Shown in pieces: positions 1 through 10,118 of a DNA stretch of 26,597 nt; position 1 is the first letter of the stretch, and every line of letters starts with the position of its first letter. Below the pieces are notes generated by a model. It had not been told where the DNA came from. It saw nothing but the letters and a program-made list of their open reading frames with translations, and did no database searches. This stretch comes from Collodictyon triciliatum (taxonomy: Eukaryota > CRuMs). A program made the translations under genes and the position numbers. The DNA lies in assembly GCA_043381765.1 (NCBI GenBank), contig JBHJMP010001015.1, positions 1-26,597 of the forward strand. The letters are read 5' to 3'.

Positions 1-97
1 TTTTGTTTTTTGTTTTTTGTTTTTTGTTTTTTGTTTTTTGTTTTTTGTTTTTTGTTTTTTGTTTTTTGTTTTTTGTTTTTTGTTTTTTGTTTTTTTA
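1..97. repeat. (GTTTTTT)n heptamer tandem repeat
   Basis: About 13 near-perfect copies of a 7-base unit, one G followed by six T. It is followed by AATCG and then TTTGTTTTAG at 106-115, which has the form of a polypyrimidine tract plus AG acceptor. The array is therefore probably the downstream end of an intron in the 5' UTR of the membrane-protein gene that follows. T-rich introns of the same kind occur in the other genes here. Confidence 0.9.
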
Positions 98-105
98 ATC
101 GTTTG

Positions 106-115
106 GTTTGTTTTA
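106..115 (+). promoter_or_regulatory. Candidate 3' splice site before the membrane-protein ORF
   Basis: TTTGTTTTAG sits directly after the T-rich heptamer array, and the sequence becomes mixed in composition afterwards. An in-frame TAG at 150-152 precedes the ATG at 156, so the exon starting at 116 would contribute only a short 5' UTR. The upstream exon and promoter would lie outside the window. This is inferred from splice-site form only. Confidence 0.4.
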
Positions 116-155
116 GCTCCATTCTTTTTATCAACAACAAATACTTTGATAGGTT

Positions 156-2318
156 ATGAGGGAAGGACCGAGCAGAAACCAAGAAAGCACCCTATTATTT
201 CTTGGAAAGAATACCATCAAGTTAATCAATGAAAGAGATTCTACATGCAGAATTTTTTTCGGGAAGAAATTGGAACAGATATGCAACAAGTACATGCGAT
301 ATTTCTTGGCACCTTCTTTTTTACTATGGTTGGTTGCTGTGGGATTATATGCTAAGGAATTGAATCGTGGTAGTGAAAATATAAATTATGTCTTGTATGC
401 CACTTCCATGCTTCCGATATGCATGATGGCTTCGATATTACTTTTGTTCATAAAGCCAGTGTTCATCGACTGCTTCAAGTTTTTCGATACCCTCTATATC
501 CTTACAAATATTTTGGTTAACACTGCACTCCTGGGCTATGTAACAAAATCTCAATTATCTAATACAGTTACAATAATATTTATGTATCTGTTAAGTTATT
601 TAAATGCACTATTGATGGACTCCGGAAACAGTAACTTCAAACACAGTGATGTTATGTTTAATTCTTTAACAAATAAAGGCATAATGGCGGAGTTGAGTAA
701 TATTCAATCGAGTATATCTGATAATCAAGAAAGTATTGCTAGAAACATTTGCCTTAACAGCGGTAACCTAATATCGGCTTTTTCGACTTCTAAGCTTATC
801 AAAGAAAAAGGCATTACAGTTAAAAAAATTCTCAGAACGGGTGGCGTTTTTTACAAAGTACTTTTTAATTTAATCGCAATCACCATAGGGCTTCTGATGC
901 AACTATATATTTTCTTTATGACTAGATTCGCATGGGCTTCATACAATAATGTCATGATATTAGATCATTCACTGGTAAGACTATCTGTCGCAGAAGTTCT
1001 TGCATTTACATCATTCAATACAATAACATTTCTTGGGAAAAGGATATATTTCTTGATACTCAACCCATTTAAACTTCGATGCTATTGTCTTGGAATGATT
1101 CGAATTCCTTTGGTACCTGAATGGGATGTAATTATTGCTAATTACAAAGAGCTTAAACGAGGAAAACTCTTTTGCAGGACAAATATAATTCCATTGTGTG
1201 GTCAGGGCCATGGTAATTCAATTAATCCAAGAATTTCACCAAACACTTCATCCATATCAGACTACTTTAAAACCTCAACGTTCACCCATTCAGCTATCTA
1301 TTTGTCGGAGGATTTTCTATCATCAAATCGTATTTCAGCTGTTTTTCCATGCTCGGAATCAAATATAGAGTTTTCGGATATCCCACCACTCAAGCGGTTC
1401 ATGGTGTGCATGACCTCATCCATTCAAAACGTTTTTCGGGTTTTCATCAAATTCAGCGATGCGATTTCTTTAGTGTCGCTTGTCCTGTGCCTGGTTGAGC
1501 TCACCCAAACAAATAACGCCCTTTCAAAGGCATCATTTTATTTGGGGACCTTCTCGACAGTTATACAACTTTTAATGATGCTTGGGTTTTCTGGAAAGCA
1601 AATTTTTTACTCGGTCACTTTTTTTGAGAACATATTCGTTCTGGGCAACATTATGGTTCTTTACGTAACCATGGCCGATATGTTTGAGTGGAATGGTAAC
1701 AGGTCTTATGTAACTGCGCCATTTCTCTGCATTTTTCTCGTTCGATCGATCTTATTTGATTCGTTTACTGTCAGCTTCACTCGCTTCAGGCGGTATCTTC
1801 TTAAATGTGTTGTAGTCAACTCTGATCTGGAGGCTGAGATGCCTTTTACTTGCTATGTTTTGTGTTTATTAAACAAGCATAAGAAAACAACCTCAAACAT
1901 GAACTCTTCTGACAACCAAGAGCTTCTCTGGCCGAATGAGGATATTCAAATGACATGGAAGGAGAGACGAGCATACATGAAAATATTTGGATACTTTCAC
2001 ATATCTTTGTGCTTTTTCAGCCCAGTGCTTCTTCTTATTCTGCTAATAATTTGCCAAGGCTCACTTTTCACTAATGTCAACGAAAGGACGACCGATATGG
2101 GGTTAGTTCAAGGAAAGAATGTCTCTATATTTAAAGGGGCACTTTTCAACCTTGCAATTTTTTTCTTCAAAAGACTGTATCAGTTTATCGATAACCCGCT
2201 GCTATCTTCCACAATAACTGAGCCATACTTTCAATATCCTCTTACACGATCTGTGGTATCTGAGATAATCTCACAGCAGAAAACTATTTTAACGCCTTCA
2301 CAGCCCAATCACGCGTAG
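156..2318 (+). CDS. Multi-pass membrane protein with two homologous-looking halves, unknown function
   Basis: A 720-residue ORF without introns, starting at the first ATG after an in-frame TAG (150-152). M47, just before the first hydrophobic segment, is an alternative start. I do not recognise the family. Hydrophobic segments lie at about residues 50-66, 78-104, 110-129, 137-153, 231-256 and 278-301, and again at about 432-450, 459-478, 483-507, 520-541, 607-634 and 657-678. The pattern of four segments, a polar stretch, then two segments occurs twice. The last segment of each half ends in a similar motif: FLGKRIYFLILNPF at 292-305 and FFFKRLYQFIDNPL at 669-682. A long polar loop (about 306-425) joins the halves. 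There is no N-terminal signal peptide beyond the first segment. It could be a transporter, channel or receptor-like protein; none is supported by a recognised motif. It is the only long single-exon gene here, although a 5' UTR intron is likely. Confidence 0.8.
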   Translation: MREGPSRNQESTLLFLGKNTIKLINERDSTCRIFFGKKLEQICNKYMRYFLAPSFLLWLVAVGLYAKELNRGSENINYVLYATSMLPICMMASILLLFIKPVFIDCFKFFDTLYILTNILVNTALLGYVTKSQLSNTVTIIFMYLLSYLNALLMDSGNSNFKHSDVMFNSLTNKGIMAELSNIQSSISDNQESIARNICLNSGNLISAFSTSKLIKEKGITVKKILRTGGVFYKVLFNLIAITIGLLMQLYIFFMTRFAWASYNNVMILDHSLVRLSVAEVLAFTSFNTITFLGKRIYFLILNPFKLRCYCLGMIRIPLVPEWDVIIANYKELKRGKLFCRTNIIPLCGQGHGNSINPRISPNTSSISDYFKTSTFTHSAIYLSEDFLSSNRISAVFPCSESNIEFSDIPPLKRFMVCMTSSIQNVFRVFIKFSDAISLVSLVLCLVELTQTNNALSKASFYLGTFSTVIQLLMMLGFSGKQIFYSVTFFENIFVLGNIMVLYVTMADMFEWNGNRSYVTAPFLCIFLVRSILFDSFTVSFTRFRRYLLKCVVVNSDLEAEMPFTCYVLCLLNKHKKTTSNMNSSDNQELLWPNEDIQMTWKERRAYMKIFGYFHISLCFFSPVLLLILLIICQGSLFTNVNERTTDMGLVQGKNVSIFKGALFNLAIFFFKRLYQFIDNPLLSSTITEPYFQYPLTRSVVSEIISQQKTILTPSQPNHA

Positions 2319-2895
2319 ACCAATACTTAATAAAATCACGATTTAACTATCGAAGACGTAGACTAACCATCAGCACCACAACCTTCTCCTGATTTTCACA
2401 GACCGTTTCTTGTCCTCAGATGCCTGTCTATCCCCACCATAAATCGCTCTCTGTCGACCATTTACCAAACGTACTTTTCAATTACTTTTTCTTATATTTT
2501 TATGCTTGAAGAACATAACGTGATTTGTTTCATCCATAAGCGCTCTATTCACCCGCCACCCTTCGGACCGCTTAGTCGCATCACATTTTTTATTTATGAA
2601 ATTAATTTCTTTGTATTTCATATTAATCTATTTTCCAACATTATGGTCTATATACTCTAAAGTTAACACAATTATTGAAAGCATATTATATTATCCAGTT
2701 TTGGTTGCCTGTCATTGGTGTTCATTCCTCCCTTTCTATCGCATTGGAAAAAGATATAGCAAAAGGCTGCCGTGATCTCAGGAAACAAAGCACGATGGAG
2801 CTGTCATTGGCACTGGGCTAAAAACCACAAAGGCTTGGCATTCACTCCACATCGACACTAACATTAACTTGGCAGGAAGTTAAATTGAAGAGAGG
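2319..2895. other. Intergenic region: 3' end of membrane-protein gene and 5' region of RasGAP gene
   Basis: An AATAAA at 2329-2334 lies 11 bp after the membrane-protein stop. The rest is AT-rich with no convincing exon. An ATG at 2795 opens a uORF of eight codons ending in TAA at 2819-2821, upstream of the RasGAP start. It could act as an upstream ORF if it lies in the transcript. No N-terminal exons for the RasGAP gene are visible here. Confidence 0.5.
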
Positions 2896-3240
2896 ATGGA
2901 TCCAAAGCTCACTTGGCCTTCAACAGCAATCTCAAACTGCGCGCAGAACTACCACAACCTTGTTTCTCTACTGTGCCGCGATCCAAAGTGAGATTTTGAT
3001 TGGATTTCGCTACTTACGTTCTTGTTTGCACTTCCTTTATTTCTTTAGTTTTTTTTTTATCATTTGTTTTTGGTGGTGTTATTTGTTTTTGTTTTTATAA
3101 TTTTATATTTCACTCGATTTCCTTTATCACATAAACTTCATGCGCATTAACTACACCTTCCTTGGCTGTGTGCAAACGTGAATGCTGATGGTTGTTTCAC
3201 AATAAGAATATGGCTTCTATTCAATTCAAAGATTCTTCTC

Positions 3241-3319
<79 letters not shown>

Positions 3320-6300
3320 CCAAGATTAACTTAAAATTATGCAGTTATTTCGTAATCATATCAAATACGGCGGATTCTTCTGATCGAGACACCATCGCAC
3401 GCTTAATCGTTCGGTTGGCCACTCTTACGAGCCGATGTCTCCCAATTTTAAACATATTCATCTTTCAGGAATTTGATTCAGGTAAAACAAATCCATCTAC
3501 GATACTTCGCGCAAACAGTACGGCGTCTAAGATGCAAACGGCATACTCAAGTTAGTTTTTTTCTTGCTTCTCTTTTCTGAAGTGTTTTTACCAATTTTCT
3601 TAATTTGAGTTTGAGAAAGAAAGGAAATTAACCCAGTAGATCCAATTTATGGATTCTAAATGATATAGTCTCCTTTACATCTTGGAAATAAATGAATTTA
3701 TATTGAAAGTCCTATAATTCAGGGCATGTATCTGGCGCTTACTTGTGTGAAATAATCGGTGACTTGTTGATTCGAGTCATTCACAATGCAACCGATTCCC
3801 TGGAAATCAATCCCACGTAATTTCACATTTTATTTGTTCTTGTATAGTCTCTCATTTATGAAGTGACCACCCATCCCACTTCATAGAAAACTTCTTGGTC
3901 CGGACAAAGCTCGGCTAGTTGTTGAGAACCAACAAAAGCTTCTGCAAACTGCACAGCAATTCTTTGATCGAATAGTTAGCCCTGAAAGTGTCCAAAAGAT
4001 GCCAGCAGAGATCAAGTATTCATTCCATACACAACATACTGCATTTGTTGAATGGTATGGATATAATCAACTGATTAATTGCATGTCATCTCGATAAAAG
4101 GGGTATCGCTCGATTGATATCAAAATATGCTGATGGAATATGTCCTTCGATGAAAAACATTCTTGTTGGCGGATTCATAATGTTACGGTACTGATATCAA
4201 CCTGCTGATTTATGCTGACATTGCTCCCAGAGAAGAACAATATAATACTTTGCATAAAGATAAAAGGTTAAGACTTTGCACCAATCTACAGATTCTTCAA
4301 CCCAGCACTTTTGACACCTGAATCTTTTGATTTGATACCCGCCGATGAGACCATACCTGACACTTCAAGGAGGAATCTCACACTGATTACAAAGCTCCTT
4401 CAAGTATGACCGGGTTTCATTATTTCAAAAACTGATTTTTCTTTGTTTTATTTATTTTTATTGGTATTTATTTATTTCTGTATCTATGCATCTATTTGAT
4501 TATGGGGCATTTACTGAGCGTTCGTCTAGAACTTGTCGAACAACTTGCAATTTGGGTCAAAAGAAGAATACATGGTTCCTATGAATACATTTATCGTTTC
4601 AAACAAAGATAAAATGTCTGAATTTCTGGAAAAAGTTGGCTCCCATATTTCAGACGAAGGTAATTATTGCTTATGGTTGAGCTTCAATTATATATCATTT
4701 GACCTTTCGGTTGGATTTTCTCCAACATGACTTCTTTTTCTTTTCTTTTCTTTTCTTTTCTTTTTCTTTTTCTTTTTCTTTTTCTTTTTCTTTTTCTTTT
4801 TCTTTTTCTTTTTCTTTTTCTTTTTCTTTTTCTTTTCTTTTTCTTTTTCTTTTTCTTTTTATTCTTCCATTCAATTCCCTTTTCTTTTTCTTTCGTATAT
4901 ATTTTAATTTTTTTTCCACTTCAATTAGAATTGAGCGTTCTGATTCAACCAAGCCGTGAAATCGAAAGCTTCTCAGTCCACGAAGTTGGCCTTGTGGAAT
5001 TGGTGCGACGTCCTAACTTCTACAACTACTAATTCATCTGAACCCACTTTTCTAAATTATATGCTGGTGATACATAGGCAAAGATTCATCGATTAGCATA
5101 CACTTATCAAAGCAAGATAGCTGATTCTAGGCCATCAATCGAGCCATTTGGTGAAGGTAAATCATAAAGTACAACATCGGTTTATTCATGGTTTGTTTCG
5201 TAAAATTAAAACTTTACCACATTTGTTTTGAAGCTGAGGAGACCGACTTGGATATCTTTGTGAAACTCATGAAAGAGATGGGACCTCCTCCGGTTGTGAC
5301 AAAGTCGAGAATGGTTCGAATGCCATCTGCGGGCTATTCATCGAGCATAGGGAAAGGTAAAGCTTTGCAAATTCTAAAGAGAACCCCAATTTCTGAATAA
5401 ATTAATTTTTTTCATAATTGACAATCTTTAAAATTCCAAAATGTAAAGAGTGGTTATATTGTCAGGGCAAAAATAATTACCCCTTCAATTAAGAGGGAAA
5501 ACAGAGTCCAAACAAATATTCATAATTTCTCAATGTATATGAAAACTGCTAGAGAGTAGTATATGTCCTGTAGACACCAAATCATTTTGTGCTGCCTTGA
5601 GTCCAAGGGCGCAGCTGTCACTTTTCAATGATATGGAGCAATCCAACTTCTTTTATCAGGTTGGTACAAAATAGAATATCAAGACATTTCCTATTTGAAA
5701 GTTTAATCATAAACTCGTTTTCAAGTTTCTTTTTAAAAGTTCTTTTTTTATTTTTGATAAAATACTCCTGTCTCAGGGCCCAACAAATAAAACAGGACAT
5801 CCTGTTTTTTACATGATTGCGTCCAGGTAGGTTTATTACTAAAAGCTGGCTTGCTATTTATTCTTTTGTTTTGTTTTTTAAAAAATCCATTATTGTTATC
5901 GACATACTAAACCTTCAATTCTATGTCATTTATTTTCTAGGACGCAACCTTCTCATATGTCTAACCCTGATAGAATAGCGTCGTTCATCAGAAAGGTAAA
6001 CCCAATGCTTCTGTTTATTTTTATTATTTATAAAAAAGAGGAAAAACACTGAAATCATACTATTGAGCTTTGTAGTGTGTCAATTTTCTGAAGCAAATAT
6101 TTATTCATTATGATTATACTGCTTTGTATTTGTTTGTATTTGTTTGTTTGATTGTTTGATTGTTTGATTGTTTGATTGTTTGATTGTTTGATTGTTTGAT
6201 TGTTTGATTGTTTGATTGTTTGATTGTTTGATTGTTTGATTGTTTTTTCAGGTGATGGGGTCTGCTCTTAACGGGCCATATGCACTTGCTGTCGATATGT

Positions 6301-9110
6301 CTTGGAGTAGCATGACGAACGAAATGCAACGCAATATTTATGAAAACATCTCAGACTTTTGGTCAAAATTCGATCGCCAGTATGATTATTACTTTCATTT
6401 GCCATATTCAAGGGTAGTTAATCTTTATTCTACCATTTTTTCCCCTTTATTCGATTCAAAGTAAATCTTTATTCTAGGATTATTATCATGTCCTATTCTT
6501 TTTATTATATAAGACACACGATACCCCTCTTATATTAACAAGCATTTACTCATAAACTAAAGAGAGAGAAAGAACATGTCAGCTCTTTACATTATACATC
6601 CGTCTCCATTTACAAGTTCTGTTATATTTTTGATGAGAGCATTTGTCTCGCGAAAATTCAGTCGGAAAATCTTTGAAATATACAATTGGAAAATGCTTTC
6701 CCAGCACATTGATCCATCAAAAACCATGCTTCCAGAAGAATCTAGAGATTATATTACGAAAGCCCATCACGTTGTAAGTTTTTCTAGCTCATTCTTAATT
6801 CTTGAGAAACCACCTGCCACTAAGTAAATCCCTCCTTGATATTTATCATTTCTTACTTTCTGAGGAGATTTATTTAATTATTTAGACAAAGGTGAATGCA
6901 AAAGGAAAACATCAAGAAAGGTATTTTGAATATCAATTATTACCTCAAGCTGGGGTGTCTTGCAGAGGGTTTATGTTGCTGAAAATTGCTCATTTACAAA
7001 CTAGACTGATCAAGTTTACCCAAAATTCAATCTTGAACATCGATCCGTCATCAAAAACCATACAAAATGAGAAAAAGCTAACAAACATAAAGTCCATACA
7101 AGTTTCACAATCCGAACCTGAAATAACTCTTCATTTTGACCAACAAGAAGGTTCTTTTGTTAAAAAAAAATGATGATTCCTCCCTGCATCAGAATAAAAA
7201 TACATATCTTATTCTCAAAAATCGATACATTTCCTTCTCTTTTTTTCCCAAACACAACCAGGGAGCGTATTTGGTGGTAAAACATCGTTGTTTTCATTTG
7301 CCAAGAATGACCAAGACTCCAAAGTTCGGAAATATCTTTGTAAAACCAGTGAGGTAAGAATACTCTTTGCATTTTTTCCACAAAGTTATAGTAATTGGTC
7401 ATTTGCCTCGTTGCACAAAACTGTGAATATCTTTAATGCTGGTGGAAATATGAACTTATGGTACGCTCCAATAATTAATGAAGGAAAGAGATGAAATACT
7501 GATGGACCTTTTCGAGAGAGCTTTTTTCCTCCCATTGACTAAACACCCACAAGAAACTACAGTGATCAAGATTAACAAGGCTGGAAAGCGCCAGGTGATT
7601 TCCTCTTTGATATTTTCTAATGACATTGTTGTTTCCGTACATGCGTTATCTTTTTACTAAATTATCGAAGTCCGTACTTTTTTTTTTGAGTTTTTGTATT
7701 TAACCCCTATTTATTCTGAATTTCTTTAATGAATATCTACAGCTTTTTTGAACCGAATAAAGGAATGAATATCCACAACTTAATCAACTGTTTTATATCC
7801 TTATTTCCATAGGAACGATTGCTGAAGTTAACCTGTGATTCCATACTCAATCTGCACGAAAACTCGATACAGTCAGAAATCAGCTTCGCCGGAATTGAAG
7901 AATGCAAACTTGAAACTGAAACCACCAATTTATTTTCATTAAAATTTAAAGTATGAATTTTCTGTATGTTTCTCCACTAATTAACTATATATGTATATGT
8001 ATTTATCCATCCATTCTGTAAAATAATTATTATGTTTTGAAAATACAACTTACATGAAAAGCATGAAGAGAAGAAGAGGCAATTCATCTGTCCGATTGCG
8101 AAGGATATATGCGAATCCATACAGGTAAGTCGATCATTTTAATGTGCGGAATGAACCAACTACTAAAGGTATTACATACTTATTCAAATTTTCTTACTAA
8201 AAATCTTTAATATTTACCAGGAGGGACTGAAAAAGTACACACAGGCCACGCTGGAGATTGAACAGCAGAACAGATTGCATATTCAAGGTACTTATTGTAT
8301 TCATAATTTTTTATTCCACTTGCTATAATTTACATGCATTGATTGCATTGCAATCCGTATAAATCGTGGCTAAGTTCAGTAGCGTTGTTCATGAAAGAGA
8401 AGGTTCGGTTACAATTTTTTGATAAAAAAAAAATCCGTGTAGATATACAAGTCCGTAACGCCCGCGACCTTTGACGGGAAAATTGCTTTTCAAGAAGTGA
8501 GCTAGCTAATCAATTTTTTCCCGCCCAACAAAATCTCTTCTTTTGGGAGACGGTGATTATTTTTTCTATGTTGATAGAAGGATAACCATCATTTTGCCAC
8601 TTCAAAAGAAACATTCCGATTCATTGCGGAATAAAAAGACAACTGAATAAGCTCCAGTCTGCCCTTTTTTTTTCTTTTCTTTTCATCTTTTGTTTTCTTT
8701 TGTTTTCTTTTGTTTTCTTATGCTTTAATATGCTTTATTTTGTTTTATTTTTTTCTTATGCTTTAATATGCTTTATTTTGTTGTATTTTGTTGTATTTTG
8801 TTTTATTTTGATTTCTTTTGTTTTCTTTTGTTTTCTTTTGTTTTCTTTTGTTTTCTTTTGTTTTCTTTTGTTTTCTTTTCTTTTCTTTTCTTTTCATCTT
8901 TTGTTTTATTTTGTTTTCTTTTGTTTATTTTGTTTTATTTTCTTTTCTTTTCTTTTCTTTTCTTTTCTTTTCTTTTCTTTTCTTTTCTTTTCTTTTCTTT
9001 TCTTTTCTTTTCTTTTCTTTTCTTTTCTTTTCTTATGCTTTATTTTGTTTTATTTTGTTTTATTTTGTTGTTGTTTTCCAGGTAAGGTCGAAGAGTTTTT
9101 GGAACAATAG
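2896..9110 (+). CDS. NF1-like: Neurofibromin-like RasGAP: GRD, Sec14/CRAL-TRIO and tandem PH-like domains (23 exons, spliced model)
   Basis: Predicted to stimulate GTP hydrolysis by Ras at membranes and to bind lipid through a Sec14-like module. My exons: 2896-2987, 3345-3550, 3723-3816, 3887-4054, 4101-4187, 4292-4403, 4530-4659, 4929-5002, 5078-5156, 5234-5356, 5574-5659, 5777-5826, 5941-5995, 6252-6413, 6573-6773, 6886-6920, 7005-7150, 7262-7353, 7484-7594, 7813-7950, 8062-8124, 8221-8287 and 9082-9110. They give 799 residues in frame throughout. The RasGAP domain (about 10-390) carries LRANSTASK with the arginine finger at R86, ENQQKLLQTAQQFF, LRFFNPALLTPE, and RRNL then NNLQFGSKEEYM. These track human neurofibromin, as does FYQ-GxTxKxGxPxFY leading into the Sec14 domain (about 415-575). 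Two PH-like copies follow (about 575-690 and 690-790). The start has an in-frame TAA at 2881-2883. The giant N-terminal region of animal neurofibromin is absent. Least certain junctions: donor GTTCTT at 7151, donor GTGCGA at 5003, and the acceptors at 6572, 7483 and 8061. Confidence 0.85.
3239..3317. repeat. (ATT)n trinucleotide repeat, about 26 copies
   Basis: A perfect trinucleotide run inside intron 1 of the neurofibromin-like gene, ending about 27 bp before the acceptor at 3344. Translated in frame it would give poly-isoleucine, which is an artefact. Confidence 0.95.
4733..4861. repeat. (TTTTC)n / (TTTTTC)n pyrimidine repeat
   Basis: A pyrimidine-only array of five- and six-base units filling the middle of intron 7 (4660-4928) of the neurofibromin-like gene. 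Open frames through it (Phe/Leu/Ser on one strand, Lys/Glu on the other) are products of the repeat. Confidence 0.95.
6122..6250. repeat. (GATTGTTT)n octamer array leading into a 3' splice site
   Basis: A few TTTGTATTTG units are followed by about 12 copies of GATTGTTT. The last copy runs straight into TTTTTTCAG, the acceptor of exon 14 (6252), so the array itself supplies the polypyrimidine tract of intron 13. Confidence 0.95.
8663..9075. repeat. Long TTTTC/TTTTG/TTTTA compound array in the last intron
   Basis: About 410 bp of pentamer and related units: TTTTG-rich at 8690-8880, TTTTC-rich at 8940-9030, with TTTTA stretches. It occupies more than half of the 794-bp intron 22 of the neurofibromin-like gene. 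It ends a few bases before the acceptor TTTTCCAG at 9081. No coding content is credible inside it. Confidence 0.95.
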
Positions 9111-10118
9111 CCGCACACGGCACTGGTATTATCGGTGGTCGTGCACACTAATTAAATAGAATAAAATAAAAACATCACCCATTAATCAAGGGAAAAAAGA
9201 AGCTGAAGAAATTTGCTGTGCATTAGTTTTGCCGACAATTATCCATTAATTTTTAAGTGGTTCTTAGTTACTCCCTGGTGTTTGGTGGAAGTGCCATCGC
9301 ACTTAATGCAGACATGAGAAAAGGTGGTGTGTACCAGGGCAATCACAAAGTCTCAATCTTTCGAGGGCACGACGGTGTAAAGCTTCGTAATCTCTATATA
9401 TGTGTTAACAGTGTTAATATCACTATTATTAGTATATTTGTTGCTTAATCAGGTTACTATTGCGGTATAAATGAAATTCTAATATAAATTCCACATATTA
9501 ATAATATTCAATCCAACCCATATTTAATCATACTAATTGAAAAGCCTCATTTATTTATCAAAAATTGTGTATCTTTCTGCACACACATGAACATTCTAAG
9601 AAACGTGATTAAAACGATTGTTCCACGCAGGTGCGTTCCGTAGAACGAAATGCACCACAGCCTAAAGTCGATTCACCTGAATAAGAGAACCCACGAGTCC
9701 ATGTTTTCAACAGTCGGATGCGCGAATAAAGCTGGAGCAGCAGATCCGTTCATCCTTGCAGCATTGACATACGTGTTGTGATCACCAAACGCTGGCTTCA
9801 TCAAACGCCAGTCGCAACTTCACAAGCAGAGCCCCACAAAATGCCAACAAACAGAGACAAGAAAATCTCATGCCAAGCCACCCTAACCTGCAATTAACTC
9901 GCTCAACACACACGCCCATAGTACCGACTGCATATACACATATTTATCGAGAAAAAAAAAAACAAGGAAAATAAAATAAAATATTTATCAAGAAAAAGCA
10001 TACACCCCTCTCACAAACTCCTTGTGTATTCAGCTCCTCAGAAGGACAACTTTTTGCCCGCCTTCCTTACCTGCCCAGCCACCCCGACCGAAAGGAAGCC
10101 TCTCTCCATACCCAGCAA
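9111..10118. other. Intergenic region upstream of inositol synthase, with an unresolved GC-richer block
   Basis: 9171-9620 is mostly AT-rich. A 63-codon open frame at 9257-9448 has no recognisable motif. A GC-richer block at about 9620-9900 holds a minus-strand open stretch from ATG 9801-9799 to a GTGAAT donor-like site at 9676. It covers 41 codons with protein-like composition, preceded by an in-frame TGA. It could be the first exon of a divergent gene, or just 5' flank. Before the synthase start, two similar A-rich motifs of the form ATTTATC(G/A)AGAAAAA occur at about 9942 and 9983; their role is unknown. Confidence 0.4.
9160..9170 (+). terminator. Overlapping AATAAA poly(A) signals after the neurofibromin-like stop
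   Basis: Two overlapping AATAAA hexamers lie 50-60 bp downstream of the TAG at 9108-9110, at the expected place for 3' end formation. Confidence 0.55.

Noticed and set aside
1-97. Telomeric or subtelomeric repeat
   Set aside because: The unit has only one G per seven bases, unlike known G-rich telomere repeats. It is followed at once by a splice-acceptor-like sequence and a gene.
4695-5032. Open frames rich in Phe/Leu/Ser on plus and Lys/Glu on minus
   Set aside because: They translate a TTTTC-type repeat lying within intron 7 of the neurofibromin-like gene; flanking exons splice in phase across it.
2896-5356. Classification of the RasGAP gene as IQGAP
   Set aside because: The opening LLCRDP and LRAN segments resemble IQGAP, but the ENQQKLLQ stretch, the link to a Sec14 domain and the FYQ-GxTxKxG motif fit neurofibromin better. 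No IQ, CH or RasGAP C-terminal IQGAP domain is present.
3239-9075. CRISPR array or phage/transposon repeats
   Set aside because: The repeats are short simple units without unique spacers, integrase, transposase or terminal repeats; they are eukaryotic microsatellites.
8700-9159. Three overlapping plus-strand frames of 105-136 codons
   Set aside because: Low-complexity Phe/Leu/Val/Cys from pentamer repeats in the last RasGAP intron; only the final 29 bases to 9110 are a real exon.
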